Made by a program: the position numbers and the translations under genes
The notes under the pieces: model-generated
What the model was told of the DNA's origin: nothing
Seen by the model: only the letters and a program-made list of their open reading frames with translations
Databases searched by the model: none
Origin: Debaryomyces hansenii CBS767
Lineage: Eukaryota; Ascomycota; Pichiomycetes; Serinales; Debaryomycetaceae
Length of the DNA: 64,000 nt
Direction of reading: 5' to 3'
Assembly: GCF_000006445.2 (NCBI RefSeq)
Contig: NC_006045.2
Location: forward strand, 124,001 to 188,000
Shown: in pieces, positions 28,642-37,958 of the stretch
Numbering within the stretch: the first letter of the stretch is position 1
Layout: every line of letters starts with the position of its first letter

Positions 28642-30180
28642 TTAAACGGTAGTTCCATCAATTGGCCAGACAGCTTCTTCGCCATAATTCCAGTGAACAG
28701 CTTTGGTTTGGGTGTATTCCTTCAAACCCTCAATACCTAATTCACGGCCGAATCCGGATTGCTTCATACCTCCAAATGGGACGGCATTGCTTAATGCCAT
28801 ATAATGATTGCACCAAACAGTACCTCCACGGAGAGCATGTACCATGCGCATGCATTGGGAAGCATTTTGAGAGAATACACCAGCGGCAAGACCATATTCT
28901 GTATTGTTCGCCTTTTCAACAGCTTCTTCCTCAGTACTAAAACTTTGAACAGTAAGAACAGGTCCGAATATTTCTTCATCGACGATTTTCATGCCCGGTT
29001 TACAATCTGTGAAAATTGTCGGAGAAACATAATAACCATTTTTAAATTGAGCTGATAAATGAGCCAATCTTTGTTCCCCACCAGTAAAAAGAGTAGCACC
29101 TTCTTCTATACCCGATTTAATATAGGATTGAATTTTTTCTTGTTGTTGTTTAGATACTTGGGGTCCTTGGAAAGTTTTGATGTCAAATGGATCACCAATA
29201 ACGTGTGATTCAAAATTCGTTTTAAGTTTTGCAAGGAATACATCTTTAATAGTGTCTTGAACGAATAATCGAGAACCAGCACAGCAATCTTGACCATGGT
29301 TGAAAAGAATACCTTGACTGACCCAGTTTACAGCTTGATCAATATCAGCATTGTCGAAGACAACTACAGGTGATTTACCTCCAAGCTCAAGAGTAACTTT
29401 TTTGAGATTACTCTTAGCAGCCGCTTCCATAATGGTACGTCCAGTGACGGTAGAGCCCGTGAAGGCAATCTTGTCAATATCCATATGAGATGAGATAGCT
29501 TTTCCAGCTACAGCACCCAATCCATTAACAATATTAATAACACCAGGGGGAAAACCTGCTTTGGCTGCTAATTCAGCTAAAACGAGAGCACTTAAAGGAG
29601 TCTGTTCAGCCGGTTTCATAATAACAGTGTTACCAGCGGCCAAGGCAGGGCCCACTTTCCAAGCAAACATCTGGATTGGGTAATTCCACGGAATAATTTG
29701 ACCACATACACCAATTGGTTCAGGTCTAGTAAAGGCTAACTTTACTCCTTCTTCTTGCTCGATAGTGCGGCCTTCAATCTTATCAGCAAGACCAGCATAG
29801 TAACGAAGGCACGCAATACTATCTTTAATATCGACATCACGAGCCATCCATACCGGTTTTCCATTATCAAGACTTTCGAGTTCTGCAAGAGTGTCGATAT
29901 TGGCATCTATCAAATCTGCCCATTTGTGAAGGGCTTCACTACGTTGTGAAGGTGTACTTTTCTTACCCCATGTAGTTTCAAAAGCTTTTCTAGCAGCTTT
30001 AACAGCATCATCAATATCTTCAGCAGTAGCAGCACTAATAGTGGCCAATGGTTCTCCAGTGGCAGGATTTGGAGTAGTCAATTCATTTCCATTTTTGGCT
30101 TGTCTAAATTCGTTATTGATAAATAAACCTGTTTTGAAAGAAATACTGTTACCAGTGGGAGTTTTAAGTGTAACTAACAT
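28642..30180 (-). CDS. Aldehyde dehydrogenase, NAD(P)-dependent, cytosolic type
   Basis: 512 codons, full length for the ALDH superfamily. Motifs: PWNYPIQMFAWKVGPALAAG, FTGSTVTGR (nucleotide binding), LELGGKSP with general base E265, and HGQDCCAGSR with nucleophile C299. No mitochondrial presequence and no peroxisomal signal (it ends DGTTV). It oxidises an aldehyde to its acid; substrate unknown. It is divergent from the FMN oxidase, with two CGG-N7-CCG repeats in the shared promoter, and belongs to the catabolic cluster. Its last codons were copied with the kinase duplication. Confidence 0.93.
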   Translation of the reverse strand: MLVTLKTPTGNSISFKTGLFINNEFRQAKNGNELTTPNPATGEPLATISAATAEDIDDAVKAARKAFETTWGKKSTPSQRSEALHKWADLIDANIDTLAELESLDNGKPVWMARDVDIKDSIACLRYYAGLADKIEGRTIEQEEGVKLAFTRPEPIGVCGQIIPWNYPIQMFAWKVGPALAAGNTVIMKPAEQTPLSALVLAELAAKAGFPPGVINIVNGLGAVAGKAISSHMDIDKIAFTGSTVTGRTIMEAAAKSNLKKVTLELGGKSPVVVFDNADIDQAVNWVSQGILFNHGQDCCAGSRLFVQDTIKDVFLAKLKTNFESHVIGDPFDIKTFQGPQVSKQQQEKIQSYIKSGIEEGATLFTGGEQRLAHLSAQFKNGYYVSPTIFTDCKPGMKIVDEEIFGPVLTVQSFSTEEEAVEKANNTEYGLAAGVFSQNASQCMRMVHALRGGTVWCNHYMALSNAVPFGGMKQSGFGRELGIEGLKEYTQTKAVHWNYGEEAVWPIDGTTV

Positions 30181-30369
30181 GATTATTAGCGTAAAATATT
30201 AGTAAGTGGCAATTATGAAAAAAAAAAAACAATTATTAACTACGTATTTCGTTCATATTTTATATGCTACGTACTCTATATAAAATGGTCGGACTGAGTG
30301 GGGACTGTGGACACATCTTGCACTTATCATTGCACTATAATATCAAAACGTTTTATCTCGTGTTTATCT

Positions 30370-30382
30370 CGGAAACACCCCG
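30370..30382. promoter_or_regulatory. CGG-N7-CCG repeat (candidate Zn2Cys6 regulator site)
   Basis: CGGAAACACCCCG, followed by AAAA and preceded by T, in the ALD/FMN divergent promoter. Confidence 0.7.
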
Positions 30383-30410
30383 AAAATTTTCAGATCATGA
30401 AACCCCATGT

Positions 30411-30423
30411 CGGAAGGTTTCCG
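30411..30423. promoter_or_regulatory. CGG-N7-CCG repeat, fully palindromic
   Basis: TCGGAAGGTTTCCGA is a perfect palindrome about a central G, followed by AAA. Starts 41 bp after the start of the first site. Confidence 0.75.
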
Positions 30424-30547
30424 AAAACATTTAGAAACAACCCCCCAACGAGAGATATCCTTAGGATCCGGAGATCTACCAGGAGGGGATTCTGTAGATG
30501 GCTCCCATATATGCTTTCCGCTTATAAAAGGGTACTAGAACTCGTTA

Positions 30548-30592
30548 CAATTCAATTCGATTCGATTCAATTCAATTCAATTCAACTCAATC
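30548..30592. repeat. Pentanucleotide repeat (ATTCA/ATTCG)n
   Basis: About eight or nine slightly variable ATTCA or ATTCG units, ending about 32 bp before the FMN-oxidase ATG, so probably in its 5' untranslated region. Confidence 0.85.
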
Positions 30593-30624
30593 AAAAGGCC
30601 CATCTCTACCGTTTATTTTGAAAT

Positions 30625-31761
30625 ATGAATCGTGCTGTTACTTATGACGATAAAGTCCATTGCATTGCTGATCTTGAACTTGAAGCAAATAAAAAGCTTC
30701 CTCCAATGGTTCGTGATTTTTATGGTGGAGGTTCCATGGATCTTAATACCGTTCGAGAAAACAAATCTGCTTATGATCGTTACAGTTTAAGACCAAGAGT
30801 AATGGTAGATGTTACCGAGGTGGATACAAGTACTACTTGTTTGGGATCTAATGTTGCATTTCCATTAGGGTTTTCTCCATCTGCTAATCATGGACTAGCT
30901 CATCCTGATGCCGAACGTGGTACGTCCAGAGCAGCTGCTAAGAAGAAGATTAATATGGCACTTTCAAGTTGGACCAATACTTCTCCAAAAGTTGTCGCGG
31001 AACAAGGTAAGGATGCTGGTATCTCATATGCCCATCAATTGAGTGCTGTTAAAGACCAAGATGTAACTATGTCCATTATTCGTAATGCAGAAGCTTGTGG
31101 GTATAAGGCTATTTTCTTGAGTGTTGACTGTCCATTGTTAGGAAGAAGACTAAATGAAATGAAAAATACCTTTACTTTACCTTCGAATTGTAAATTCCCA
31201 TGTTATCCGTTTATCAAAGGGGGTGACATGGTGAGCAGTGATGATCGTACTCAATATGAAACTACGCTCACCTGGTCTTATATTAAAGAATTAAAGAAGA
31301 AGACCAATATGGAAATTTGGTTAAAAGGGATCCTCACTGGTGAAGATGCTGAAATGGCCGTTAATGCTGGAGCAGATGGTATTATTGTATCGAATCACGG
31401 TGGAAGACAGCTTGACGGTGCCTTGTCCACGTTGGATGCATTACCTGATGTTGTTGCGGCAGTTAATGGTAGAATCCCAGTTCACATTGATGGGGGCATT
31501 AGAAGAGGAAGTGATATTTTCAAAGCTCTTGCCTTAGGCGCTGACCATTGCTGGGTTGGCCGTGTTGCCGTTTGGGGGCTTGCTTATAAAGGAGAAGAAG
31601 GTGTTTCTATTGCATTAAATATTTTGCATGATGAATTCCGTTTAGTTATGGCATTAATGGGTTGCACTTCTGTCAAAGACATCAAGCCAGAACACCTCGC
31701 TAGGATGTCTTCCGATGGAAGATTCCACAAGGTTACACGTATAGCGGAAGCTAAGTTATAG
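30625..31761 (+). CDS. FMN-dependent 2-hydroxy-acid oxidase with C-terminal peroxisomal signal
   Basis: 378 codons. A TIM-barrel flavoenzyme of the glycolate oxidase / L-lactate oxidase family. Key stretches: FPLGFSPSANHGLAHPDAER, LSVDCPLLGRRLNE, the catalytic Lys in WLKGIL, the catalytic His and substrate Arg in SNHGGRQLDG, and the flavin-phosphate site IDGGIRRGSDIFKALALGA. There is no cytochrome b5 domain, so it is not a flavocytochrome b2 and probably passes electrons to oxygen, giving hydrogen peroxide. It ends AEAKL; AKL is a consensus PTS1, so it is likely imported into peroxisomes. Substrate unknown (glycolate, lactate, mandelate or another 2-hydroxy acid). Confidence 0.9.
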   Translation: MNRAVTYDDKVHCIADLELEANKKLPPMVRDFYGGGSMDLNTVRENKSAYDRYSLRPRVMVDVTEVDTSTTCLGSNVAFPLGFSPSANHGLAHPDAERGTSRAAAKKKINMALSSWTNTSPKVVAEQGKDAGISYAHQLSAVKDQDVTMSIIRNAEACGYKAIFLSVDCPLLGRRLNEMKNTFTLPSNCKFPCYPFIKGGDMVSSDDRTQYETTLTWSYIKELKKKTNMEIWLKGILTGEDAEMAVNAGADGIIVSNHGGRQLDGALSTLDALPDVVAAVNGRIPVHIDGGIRRGSDIFKALALGADHCWVGRVAVWGLAYKGEEGVSIALNILHDEFRLVMALMGCTSVKDIKPEHLARMSSDGRFHKVTRIAEAKL

Positions 31762-32138
31762 ATACGTAAAATACCTAGAACAAAGCTGAATATAAGTAAA
31801 TTACTAATTAGGTTACGTTAATAAACTCAGGATATTTTTTTGATTTTCTCTTGTCGTAGAGTGCTGGGAGTTAATTTTCTTGGGTTACTCTAATTATTAT
31901 ATTACAAATTTCTACAAAATGACTGAACAGAAAAAGCAGTTATCTCATTATGTTGGTATTTGCTGCTGGTAATTATCTGATAGCTATTAATTTGACGAAT
32001 GCTCTTGATCTATCAATGCTAATTCCAGTTATATTAAGGTTCAACGTCTTATTGTCGCAATCTACGTACTATAATATTAGCCCATGTTAGATTCATTTTT
32101 TTATATCTATATAGACCTGACTTGATTGAATAAAAAAA
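31762..32138. other. Convergent intergenic region, FMN oxidase / DapA-like gene
   Basis: About 377 bp, AT rich, with T-runs suited to 3' end formation. No gene and no CGG-N7-CCG site seen. Confidence 0.5.
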
Positions 32139-33026
32139 CTATTTGTACTTTCTCTTTTCAAGAATCTTTGAGAGTTTTTCAATATCTTCATCCTCTAACG
32201 GGAGAGTTGGGAGTCTGAGGGGTCCAGCGGATTGTCCAATAATATCAAGACCTGTCTTAATACCAGCTGGATAATTAACGCTCTCCAAGAAATCACTGAC
32301 TTCCCAAAGGAATTTCCACTGCTCTCTAGCCTCATCAATGTTCTTCTCCCTTGAGAAAGTGTTCCAAAGCTCAACACATTCCTTTGGAACAATAGATGCA
32401 ATACCCCAGACAATAGCTTGAGCCCCATGGGACATGGAAAAGAAAGTTAAAGTATCCCATCCATTGAAAACAGTAATCTTATCAGAAGGGTTGGTAAGAA
32501 GATCTGCATGTTCCTTGGCATTACCAGAAGTATCCTTCATATAATCAAAGCCTTTAATCTCACCTAATTGTCTAACTTGATCAGCAGTAAGGTGAACCCC
32601 AGTCGCACCTGGCAAATTATAGTACATGACAGGAATTGAGATGGATCCACAGACATCTTTATAAAATTTATAAAGAGCCTTGAAAGAAAGAGGATCGTAG
32701 AATGGAGGGACAATCATAACTGCAGTAGCGCCCATTTTTTCAGAAAACTGAGCCATTTCAATAGCGTGTTGAGTGCTGTTACTACCAAGACCTGCCACAA
32801 CTGGGATTCTTCCTTTCGCAGCATCAATATAAGCCTTAATGACACTCTTGTGTTCTTCCGTTGTAAGAGCTGGAAATTCACCAGTAGTGCCCGTTGTTAC
32901 GATACCATGAATTCCAGCATCAGCAAGTCTGTCAACTTGCTTTGCAATATTTGGAATATCAATTCCTTTAGCATCCGTAGTGAGAGGAGTTGGAACAGCA
33001 GCAAATATACCTTGAAGTTTAGTCAT
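32139..33026 (-). CDS. DapA/N-acetylneuraminate-lyase family aldolase or deaminase
   Basis: 295 codons from the first ATG; a frame 26 codons longer would need a TTG start. TIM barrel with GTTGE (46-50), Y136 in YYNLPGATG and Schiff-base K164 in DYMKDTSGN. In dihydrodipicolinate synthase the segment after the Tyr reads YNVPSRTG, with an arginine that binds the carboxylate of the semialdehyde; here it reads YNLPGATG, so lysine synthesis is unlikely (and fungi do not use that route). Candidates are 4-hydroxy-2-oxoglutarate aldolase, a keto-deoxy-sugar-acid aldolase, or hydroxyproline-pathway deaminase. Divergent from the amino-acid permease with three shared CGG-N7-CCG sites. Confidence 0.88.
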   Translation of the reverse strand: MTKLQGIFAAVPTPLTTDAKGIDIPNIAKQVDRLADAGIHGIVTTGTTGEFPALTTEEHKSVIKAYIDAAKGRIPVVAGLGSNSTQHAIEMAQFSEKMGATAVMIVPPFYDPLSFKALYKFYKDVCGSISIPVMYYNLPGATGVHLTADQVRQLGEIKGFDYMKDTSGNAKEHADLLTNPSDKITVFNGWDTLTFFSMSHGAQAIVWGIASIVPKECVELWNTFSREKNIDEAREQWKFLWEVSDFLESVNYPAGIKTGLDIIGQSAGPLRLPTLPLEDEDIEKLSKILEKRKYK

Positions 33027-33048
33027 TATTATTATTATTATTATTATA
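33025..33048. repeat. Trinucleotide repeat (ATT)n abutting the DapA-like start
   Basis: About eight ATT units running from the start codon into the 5' untranslated region of the DapA-like gene. Read as codons from the upstream TTG they give an isoleucine run, which argues against that longer start. Confidence 0.85.
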
Positions 33049-33153
33049 TGTTTTAATGAATTGGAACTAGAAAAGGAATAGAATATGGCCCCTTTTAAGT
33101 TCAATGGAATTCATGTATTATTTACGAAAGAATTTCATGAGTAGACCTATAAA

Positions 33154-33166
33154 CGGAAAGTGTCCG
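33154..33166. promoter_or_regulatory. CGG-N7-CCG repeat
   Basis: CGGAAAGTGTCCG followed by ATAA. It shares the CGGAA half with the ALD/FMN sites. Confidence 0.7.
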
Positions 33167-33186
33167 ATAACTTTAAGGCTAAATTT

Positions 33187-33199
33187 CGGCACCTGTCCG
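33187..33199. promoter_or_regulatory. CGG-N7-CCG repeat
   Basis: TCGGCACCTGTCCG, 33 bp after the previous site. Confidence 0.65.
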
Positions 33200-33282
33200 T
33201 TACCGTACGGGGATTACCGCAAAATTAAGGTACACATCATAATGCTTCTTACTAAATGTATATGTTCCTCATTTTGGGTTTC

Positions 33283-33295
33283 CGGACGATCTCCG
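33283..33295. promoter_or_regulatory. CGG-N7-CCG repeat
   Basis: CGGACGATCTCCG followed by CAAAA, nearest to the permease gene. Confidence 0.65.
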
Positions 33296-33511
33296 CAAAA
33301 CTGATATGTTTGAGTGGGGTGAAAATTGTAATGGGTAGAGTCAATAAAAATAATCAACACAAGCTCGTTAAGGATGTCTTTGTTAATAATTGTTATCATC
33401 TAAAAACATTCCCAAGTTACAAGATAAGAGTTAGCGGGGAGATAAATGAAATGAGATAAAACGAAGATAGAACGCTAAAATACTACGGTATTCTATAACT
33501 ATTCATGCAGT

Positions 33512-34987
33512 ATGTCAAGAATTGAATTAGAAGAAAAAATGTTTAAAGGTAATATCACGATTAAGAAGGAGGTGACTATTGATGGTAACCTGGAAAATGG
33601 GTCCATGTTTGATGTGGAAGACGATAATGTGTTCGTAAATAATGGCGAGGGCCCTGATTTCAGAGGTGTTTCTTGCTTGGGAGGTGCAGTTTTGATCGCA
33701 AAAATTCAATTTGGTTTAGGTGTGCTTGGCTTGCCTCAAACTTTTCAAGTATTGGGATTGGTCCCCGGTTTAATAAGTCTCATTGGTTTATGTATCCTAA
33801 GTACATGGGCGGGGTTTGTTATTGGCAAGTTCCGCCTTTCTCATCCACAAGTTCACAATGTTGGAGATGCTGCTTATCTTTTGTTTGGTAAGTACATCGG
33901 TGACCTATTCGGATTTGCGTTTTGGCTCCAATATACCCTTTTATATGGTGCTGCGGTACTTACTCTTTCCATTGCTTTCAATACATTTAGTGATCACGCA
34001 GTTTGCACTACTGCTTGGGTTGGTATTAGCGCTGCCATGGCTCTCATTGCAGGCCTTGTTATACGTACTATGAAAGTTTTATCATGGTGTGGTTATGTTG
34101 CGGTAATATCAGTTTTCCTTGGCGTTTGGGTTGTTGCAATCGCTTGTTTAACTCAAGATACTCCAGCTGCAGCTCCAAAGTCGTCTGAACCTATCGATAC
34201 AATGGTCCAAGCAGTTGCTACAGGCTCAACTTACTCAGCTATTTCCGGTGCTGTTGCTACTCAAGTTTTAAGTCTTTGTGGTACGCCTTCATTTTTTATA
34301 ATTCACGCTGAAATGAAGGACCAAACAAAATATGTTAAATCACTTCTCATGGGCCAAGGGTTTGTTGCTTTTAATTATATTGTAATTAGTTGTATTGTTT
34401 ACGGAAAGGTGGGACAATACGTTGCATCGCCATCTCTTGGATCTGCTGGTATGTTAATTCAAAAAGTAGCATACGGAGTTTCATTCCCTGCACTTTTCTT
34501 TGCATGTTTTTTCCAAGCTCACCTTTCAGCGAAATACGCACTTGTTCGTATTTTAAAAGGTTCTGTGCATTTACAAAGTAATTCTAAAACCCATTGGGCG
34601 GTTTGGATTAGTATGATGTCATTGGTTATTGCTATAGGATTTGTAGTAGCTGGTGCTATTCCATTTTTTGATGATTTATTAGGATTAATTGGTGCACTTC
34701 TTGGGACAAGTTTCACCCTCATAATCCCAGCATTCATGGCTTTATATCAATTAGGTATAGTGTCCGATGAGCCTACATATAGTGGCTTAACATGGTTAAA
34801 GAAATCTCAAAAGGAATGGAGAAGTAGTAAAGCTAACACCTTGACTGTTCTAGTGTCGTTTTTCGCAATAATTTGCGGCATTTATATTTGCGTCTCAGGA
34901 GTGTACGGGTCTGTTGCATCTATTGTTCAAAGTTATGCCGACGGCCTTGTTTCCAGTGCATTCTCCTGTGCAGATAATAGTCGCTGA
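33512..34987 (+). CDS. Amino-acid permease of the AAAP family (Mtr-like)
   Basis: 491 codons. After a polar ~50-residue N-terminus there are about 11 membrane segments, beginning LGGAVLIAKIQFGLGVLGLP, the signature first helix of amino acid/auxin permeases. Overall it resembles Neurospora Mtr, a neutral and aromatic amino-acid permease. It should sit in the plasma membrane and import an amino acid by proton symport; substrate unresolved. It uses CTT and CTC for leucine more often than the neighbouring core genes appear to. Member of the catabolic cluster by its shared promoter with the DapA-like gene. Confidence 0.85.
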   Translation: MSRIELEEKMFKGNITIKKEVTIDGNLENGSMFDVEDDNVFVNNGEGPDFRGVSCLGGAVLIAKIQFGLGVLGLPQTFQVLGLVPGLISLIGLCILSTWAGFVIGKFRLSHPQVHNVGDAAYLLFGKYIGDLFGFAFWLQYTLLYGAAVLTLSIAFNTFSDHAVCTTAWVGISAAMALIAGLVIRTMKVLSWCGYVAVISVFLGVWVVAIACLTQDTPAAAPKSSEPIDTMVQAVATGSTYSAISGAVATQVLSLCGTPSFFIIHAEMKDQTKYVKSLLMGQGFVAFNYIVISCIVYGKVGQYVASPSLGSAGMLIQKVAYGVSFPALFFACFFQAHLSAKYALVRILKGSVHLQSNSKTHWAVWISMMSLVIAIGFVVAGAIPFFDDLLGLIGALLGTSFTLIIPAFMALYQLGIVSDEPTYSGLTWLKKSQKEWRSSKANTLTVLVSFFAIICGIYICVSGVYGSVASIVQSYADGLVSSAFSCADNSR

Positions 34988-35697
34988 GGCAAAAAGTTGC
35001 AAATTATTCTATATATATGTACTGAATTCTATTTTACAATTTTAATCCGGTGTAGATGCCTAATGGTTCCTATCCATTAATATTTACAATGATAATTGAT
35101 TGTTTCACTCAGTATGAGTTTTATTTAAGGCAAATATTGATTATGACCAGCTTTTACGATTACACCCGTTAATTTTGATCCAGAAAAAAAAAAATCTTCC
35201 AAGACTAAAGCTTTCATATTAAACTATATTTTGGGTAGAAGGAAGGGGTTGATTAAAGATCTTGGGATCTTTGAATGTATCGGGAAAAGATGAACAAACT
35301 TTCGGGAATAGTCCGAAAACGATAAGAGTATTTAGGTTGTTAAGCCGGCATATTTAGAATTGCTTAGATTGTTCTCGTTTCCACATACCGTAAATGATTA
35401 CATGTTCTTACGCGGCAATATGGCGGGTTATAAATCTTGATTCTGACTCCTTCTTTATTTCTAGTTACAATGTAAAATTGACTATTCCTTTCATATTAGC
35501 TACTAAAATTGAATATGCACAAGGGTTCAAAATATTATGCACAAATAATCATATAATGAATTGCACTAAATGATGTTATCGCTATTCATATTTGCCGTTC
35601 ATCGACTGGCCCATTATATTATGGGGATAGTATGGGAGCATATTTTCATTTAAAAGCAAAATAGAACCTCTGAAAAGTTGTTGGTCGATGTTTTTTA
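34988..35697 (+). promoter_or_regulatory. Upstream region of the PTR2 transporter gene
   Basis: 710 bp. Contains the permease 3' flank, then one CGG-N7-CCG site at 35303-35315, about 385 bp before the PTR2 start, and several single CGG triplets. No gene seen. Confidence 0.6.
35303..35315. promoter_or_regulatory. CGG-N7-CCG repeat
   Basis: TCGGGAATAGTCCGAAAA: same flanks (leading T, trailing AAAA) as the ALD/FMN sites. Confidence 0.7.
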
Positions 35698-37665
35698 ATG
35701 GGAAGTATGATCAGTATTAGCCAAGATAGAGAGAAAGACTCAGACAAGGCCAAGTACAAAGTCAATGGAAAGACTCAGGGGGAGATTGAGGAGGCTCGTC
35801 TCAATGCTGTTAACGAAGATGATACGAACGACTCGAAGACATCAAGCGACGAATTTGAAGATGAGGATATCTACGATTTTGATGACAGTAACAATTATTC
35901 AACGAACTTTGTCGATGAACACAATCCTATGGGGTTGAGAAGACCTACTAAACAAGAATCGTCTTCATTAAGAAGAGTGTTGGGTAGAGCTGACTGGATT
36001 TGCTATTTGCTTTGTGTAGCCGAATTTGCTGAAAGAGCTTCTTACTACTCATGCCAGACTCTCTTGAGTAACTTTGTTACTAACAAATTGCCCGAGGGTA
36101 GCAGTACCGGTAAGCTTATGCCTGGTAGTGTTAATCCTGGTGCTTTAGGCTTGGGTGTGCCAACTGCAACCGCCATTACCTATACGTTGACATTCGTGGC
36201 TTATGTTGTACCATTATATGCTGGTTATGTCGCTGATGCTCAGATTGGTAAGTTTAAAGCGATATGGATTGGCGTTATTTGTGGAATAGTTGCTCATGTT
36301 TTACTTGTTGTAGCTGCCGCTCCTGCTGTTATTGCTGGAGGGCATGCTATTGTTCCAACTGCATTGGGTGTCATCATGTTAGCATTTGGAACTGGTTTCA
36401 TCAAACCTAATTTGCTACCACTCTTGATGGATCAATACCCTGAGCTGACAGATGTGATTAAAGTTTTGCCTTCTGGAGAATCGGTGATAGTTGACCGTCA
36501 AAAGTCGTTGGAAAGGATGACGTTAGTATTCTATTGGTCCATCAATGTCGGCGCTCTTTTCCCAATTCCAAGTGTTTACATCGAAAGAAGAATTGGATTT
36601 TGGTTCGCCTTTTTCATTCCGATCATTATATTTCTCATTATTCCTTTTGTCTTTTGGTTCGTACATCCCAAACTTAAAAAGGAGGAGCTTCAAGGCTCTG
36701 TTCTTGTAAACACTAACAAAATCTTGAGAGTTCTGTTTAGAGGAAACTGGCTTAAGAGGTTGAAGCAAAGGACCTTTTGGGATTATGCGACTCCAACTAA
36801 CATGAGGGCGAGAGGCGAAGGATACTTTAATATAAAGAAAAAGAAGCCGATCACTTGGACTGACCAATGGGTGTTAGATGTCAAGCAAATTGTTAATATT
36901 TGTAAAGTTTTTTTGTACTTCGTAGTATTCAATCTTTGTGATGCTAGTAGTAGTGGAGCAACACCAGCATTAACGGCACAGTCAGGATCTATGACGAGTG
37001 ATGGAACACCTAACGATATGTACAGTAATTTCAGTGCAATGTCGATCGTTGCACTTATACCAATATTGGATTACGGTATTTATCCTTTATTGCGTAAATG
37101 GAAAATCAACTTTTGGCCTTCATGGAGAATCACTCTTGGTTTTCTCTTGGCTGCTTTGACCCAGGCAGCAGCTGCAATTATTCAAAAAGAAATTTATAAC
37201 ACAATTGAATGTGGAGAGCATGCCACAGAATGTGTAGAAAACGGAATCGTAGCACCGATTAATGCCTGGGTCCTGGTGACACCATATATTTTATCTGCTG
37301 CAGGTGAATGTTTTGCTAACACTTCCGCTTATGAATTGGGTTATACTAGAGCTCCATCTCACATGAAAGGCTTCGTCCAGGCATTGTTCTTATTTTCAAC
37401 TGGTATAGCTGCAGCGATAGCTGATGCTATCAGCCCTGCTTTGAAAGATCCAAACTTGGTTTGGTATTTTGCAGCATTAGCAATTGTCGGTGGTGTATTT
37501 ACTGTTCTTTTCTTTATTCATTTTAGAAACTTGCATAAGACTATGGAACACGAAAGCAAGATAAGAGCCATATTGATGCGTAAACAGGAGGGTGAAATAA
37601 CTCTCGAACTCAACAACATGGAACTGGTCACGTCGACCACATGTGTTGCTGTTAAGCAATTGTGA
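35698..37665 (+). CDS. PTR2: Proton-coupled di/tripeptide transporter, PTR2/POT family
   Basis: 655 codons. An acidic cytosolic N-terminus (~95 residues) precedes about 12 membrane helices. POT signatures: AEFAERASYYSCQTLL (the E-x-x-E-R-like proton/substrate motif), FVAYVVPLYAGYVADAQIGK, LAFGTGFIKPNLLPLLMDQ, the FYWSINVGALF block and the long loop between halves. Fungal Ptr2 imports di- and tripeptides across the plasma membrane. CUG-clade yeasts often have several PTR2 copies, so this may be a paralogue dedicated to the cluster. Its promoter carries one CGG-N7-CCG repeat. Confidence 0.93.
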   Translation: MGSMISISQDREKDSDKAKYKVNGKTQGEIEEARLNAVNEDDTNDSKTSSDEFEDEDIYDFDDSNNYSTNFVDEHNPMGLRRPTKQESSSLRRVLGRADWICYLLCVAEFAERASYYSCQTLLSNFVTNKLPEGSSTGKLMPGSVNPGALGLGVPTATAITYTLTFVAYVVPLYAGYVADAQIGKFKAIWIGVICGIVAHVLLVVAAAPAVIAGGHAIVPTALGVIMLAFGTGFIKPNLLPLLMDQYPELTDVIKVLPSGESVIVDRQKSLERMTLVFYWSINVGALFPIPSVYIERRIGFWFAFFIPIIIFLIIPFVFWFVHPKLKKEELQGSVLVNTNKILRVLFRGNWLKRLKQRTFWDYATPTNMRARGEGYFNIKKKKPITWTDQWVLDVKQIVNICKVFLYFVVFNLCDASSSGATPALTAQSGSMTSDGTPNDMYSNFSAMSIVALIPILDYGIYPLLRKWKINFWPSWRITLGFLLAALTQAAAAIIQKEIYNTIECGEHATECVENGIVAPINAWVLVTPYILSAAGECFANTSAYELGYTRAPSHMKGFVQALFLFSTGIAAAIADAISPALKDPNLVWYFAALAIVGGVFTVLFFIHFRNLHKTMEHESKIRAILMRKQEGEITLELNNMELVTSTTCVAVKQL

Positions 37666-37958
37666 TCGAAAGAAGATATAAGTTATTACCTTTATATGAT
37701 ACCTTCATACTTAAAGGACATTAGCTGCGAAAAGTAGTAAGATAGTATCAAATCGTTATATTATCTAACCGAACATTTAGGTATATATAACATGAATCTA
37801 GTTCTAAATGAATAAATAACGTGTATACTACTGTTCGTGCGTTCTGTGGGAATTTCCCCGTTTGTCTTGCTCCAGAAGCAAAACAAAAGCCGCCTTATTA
37901 TACGCAAGTGTATTGTATTCACCGGCGAAGGAACCCTATTCTAGTTTACCAAAAATTT

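Larger units (their letters stand above)
30181..30624. promoter_or_regulatory. Bidirectional promoter of the ALD and FMN-oxidase genes
   Basis: 444 bp holding two CGG-N7-CCG repeats 41 bp apart, plus a near-miss CGGACTGAGTGGG near 30290. A pentanucleotide repeat lies nearer the FMN gene. The region is unusually GC rich around 30360-30490 for an intergenic stretch in this window. Confidence 0.75.
33049..33511. promoter_or_regulatory. Bidirectional promoter of the DapA-like and AAAP permease genes
   Basis: Holds three perfect CGG-N7-CCG repeats and one CGG-N6-CCG (33208-33219) within about 140 bp. No gene. Confidence 0.75.

Noticed and set aside
33027..33104. N-terminal extension of the DapA-like protein with an isoleucine run
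   Set aside because: Requires a TTG start and is only the translated (ATT)n repeat; the family begins at the ATG at 33024-33026.
33208..33219. CGG-N6-CCG next to the N7 sites
   Set aside because: Kept out of the motif count because its spacing is 6; it could still be a variant site.
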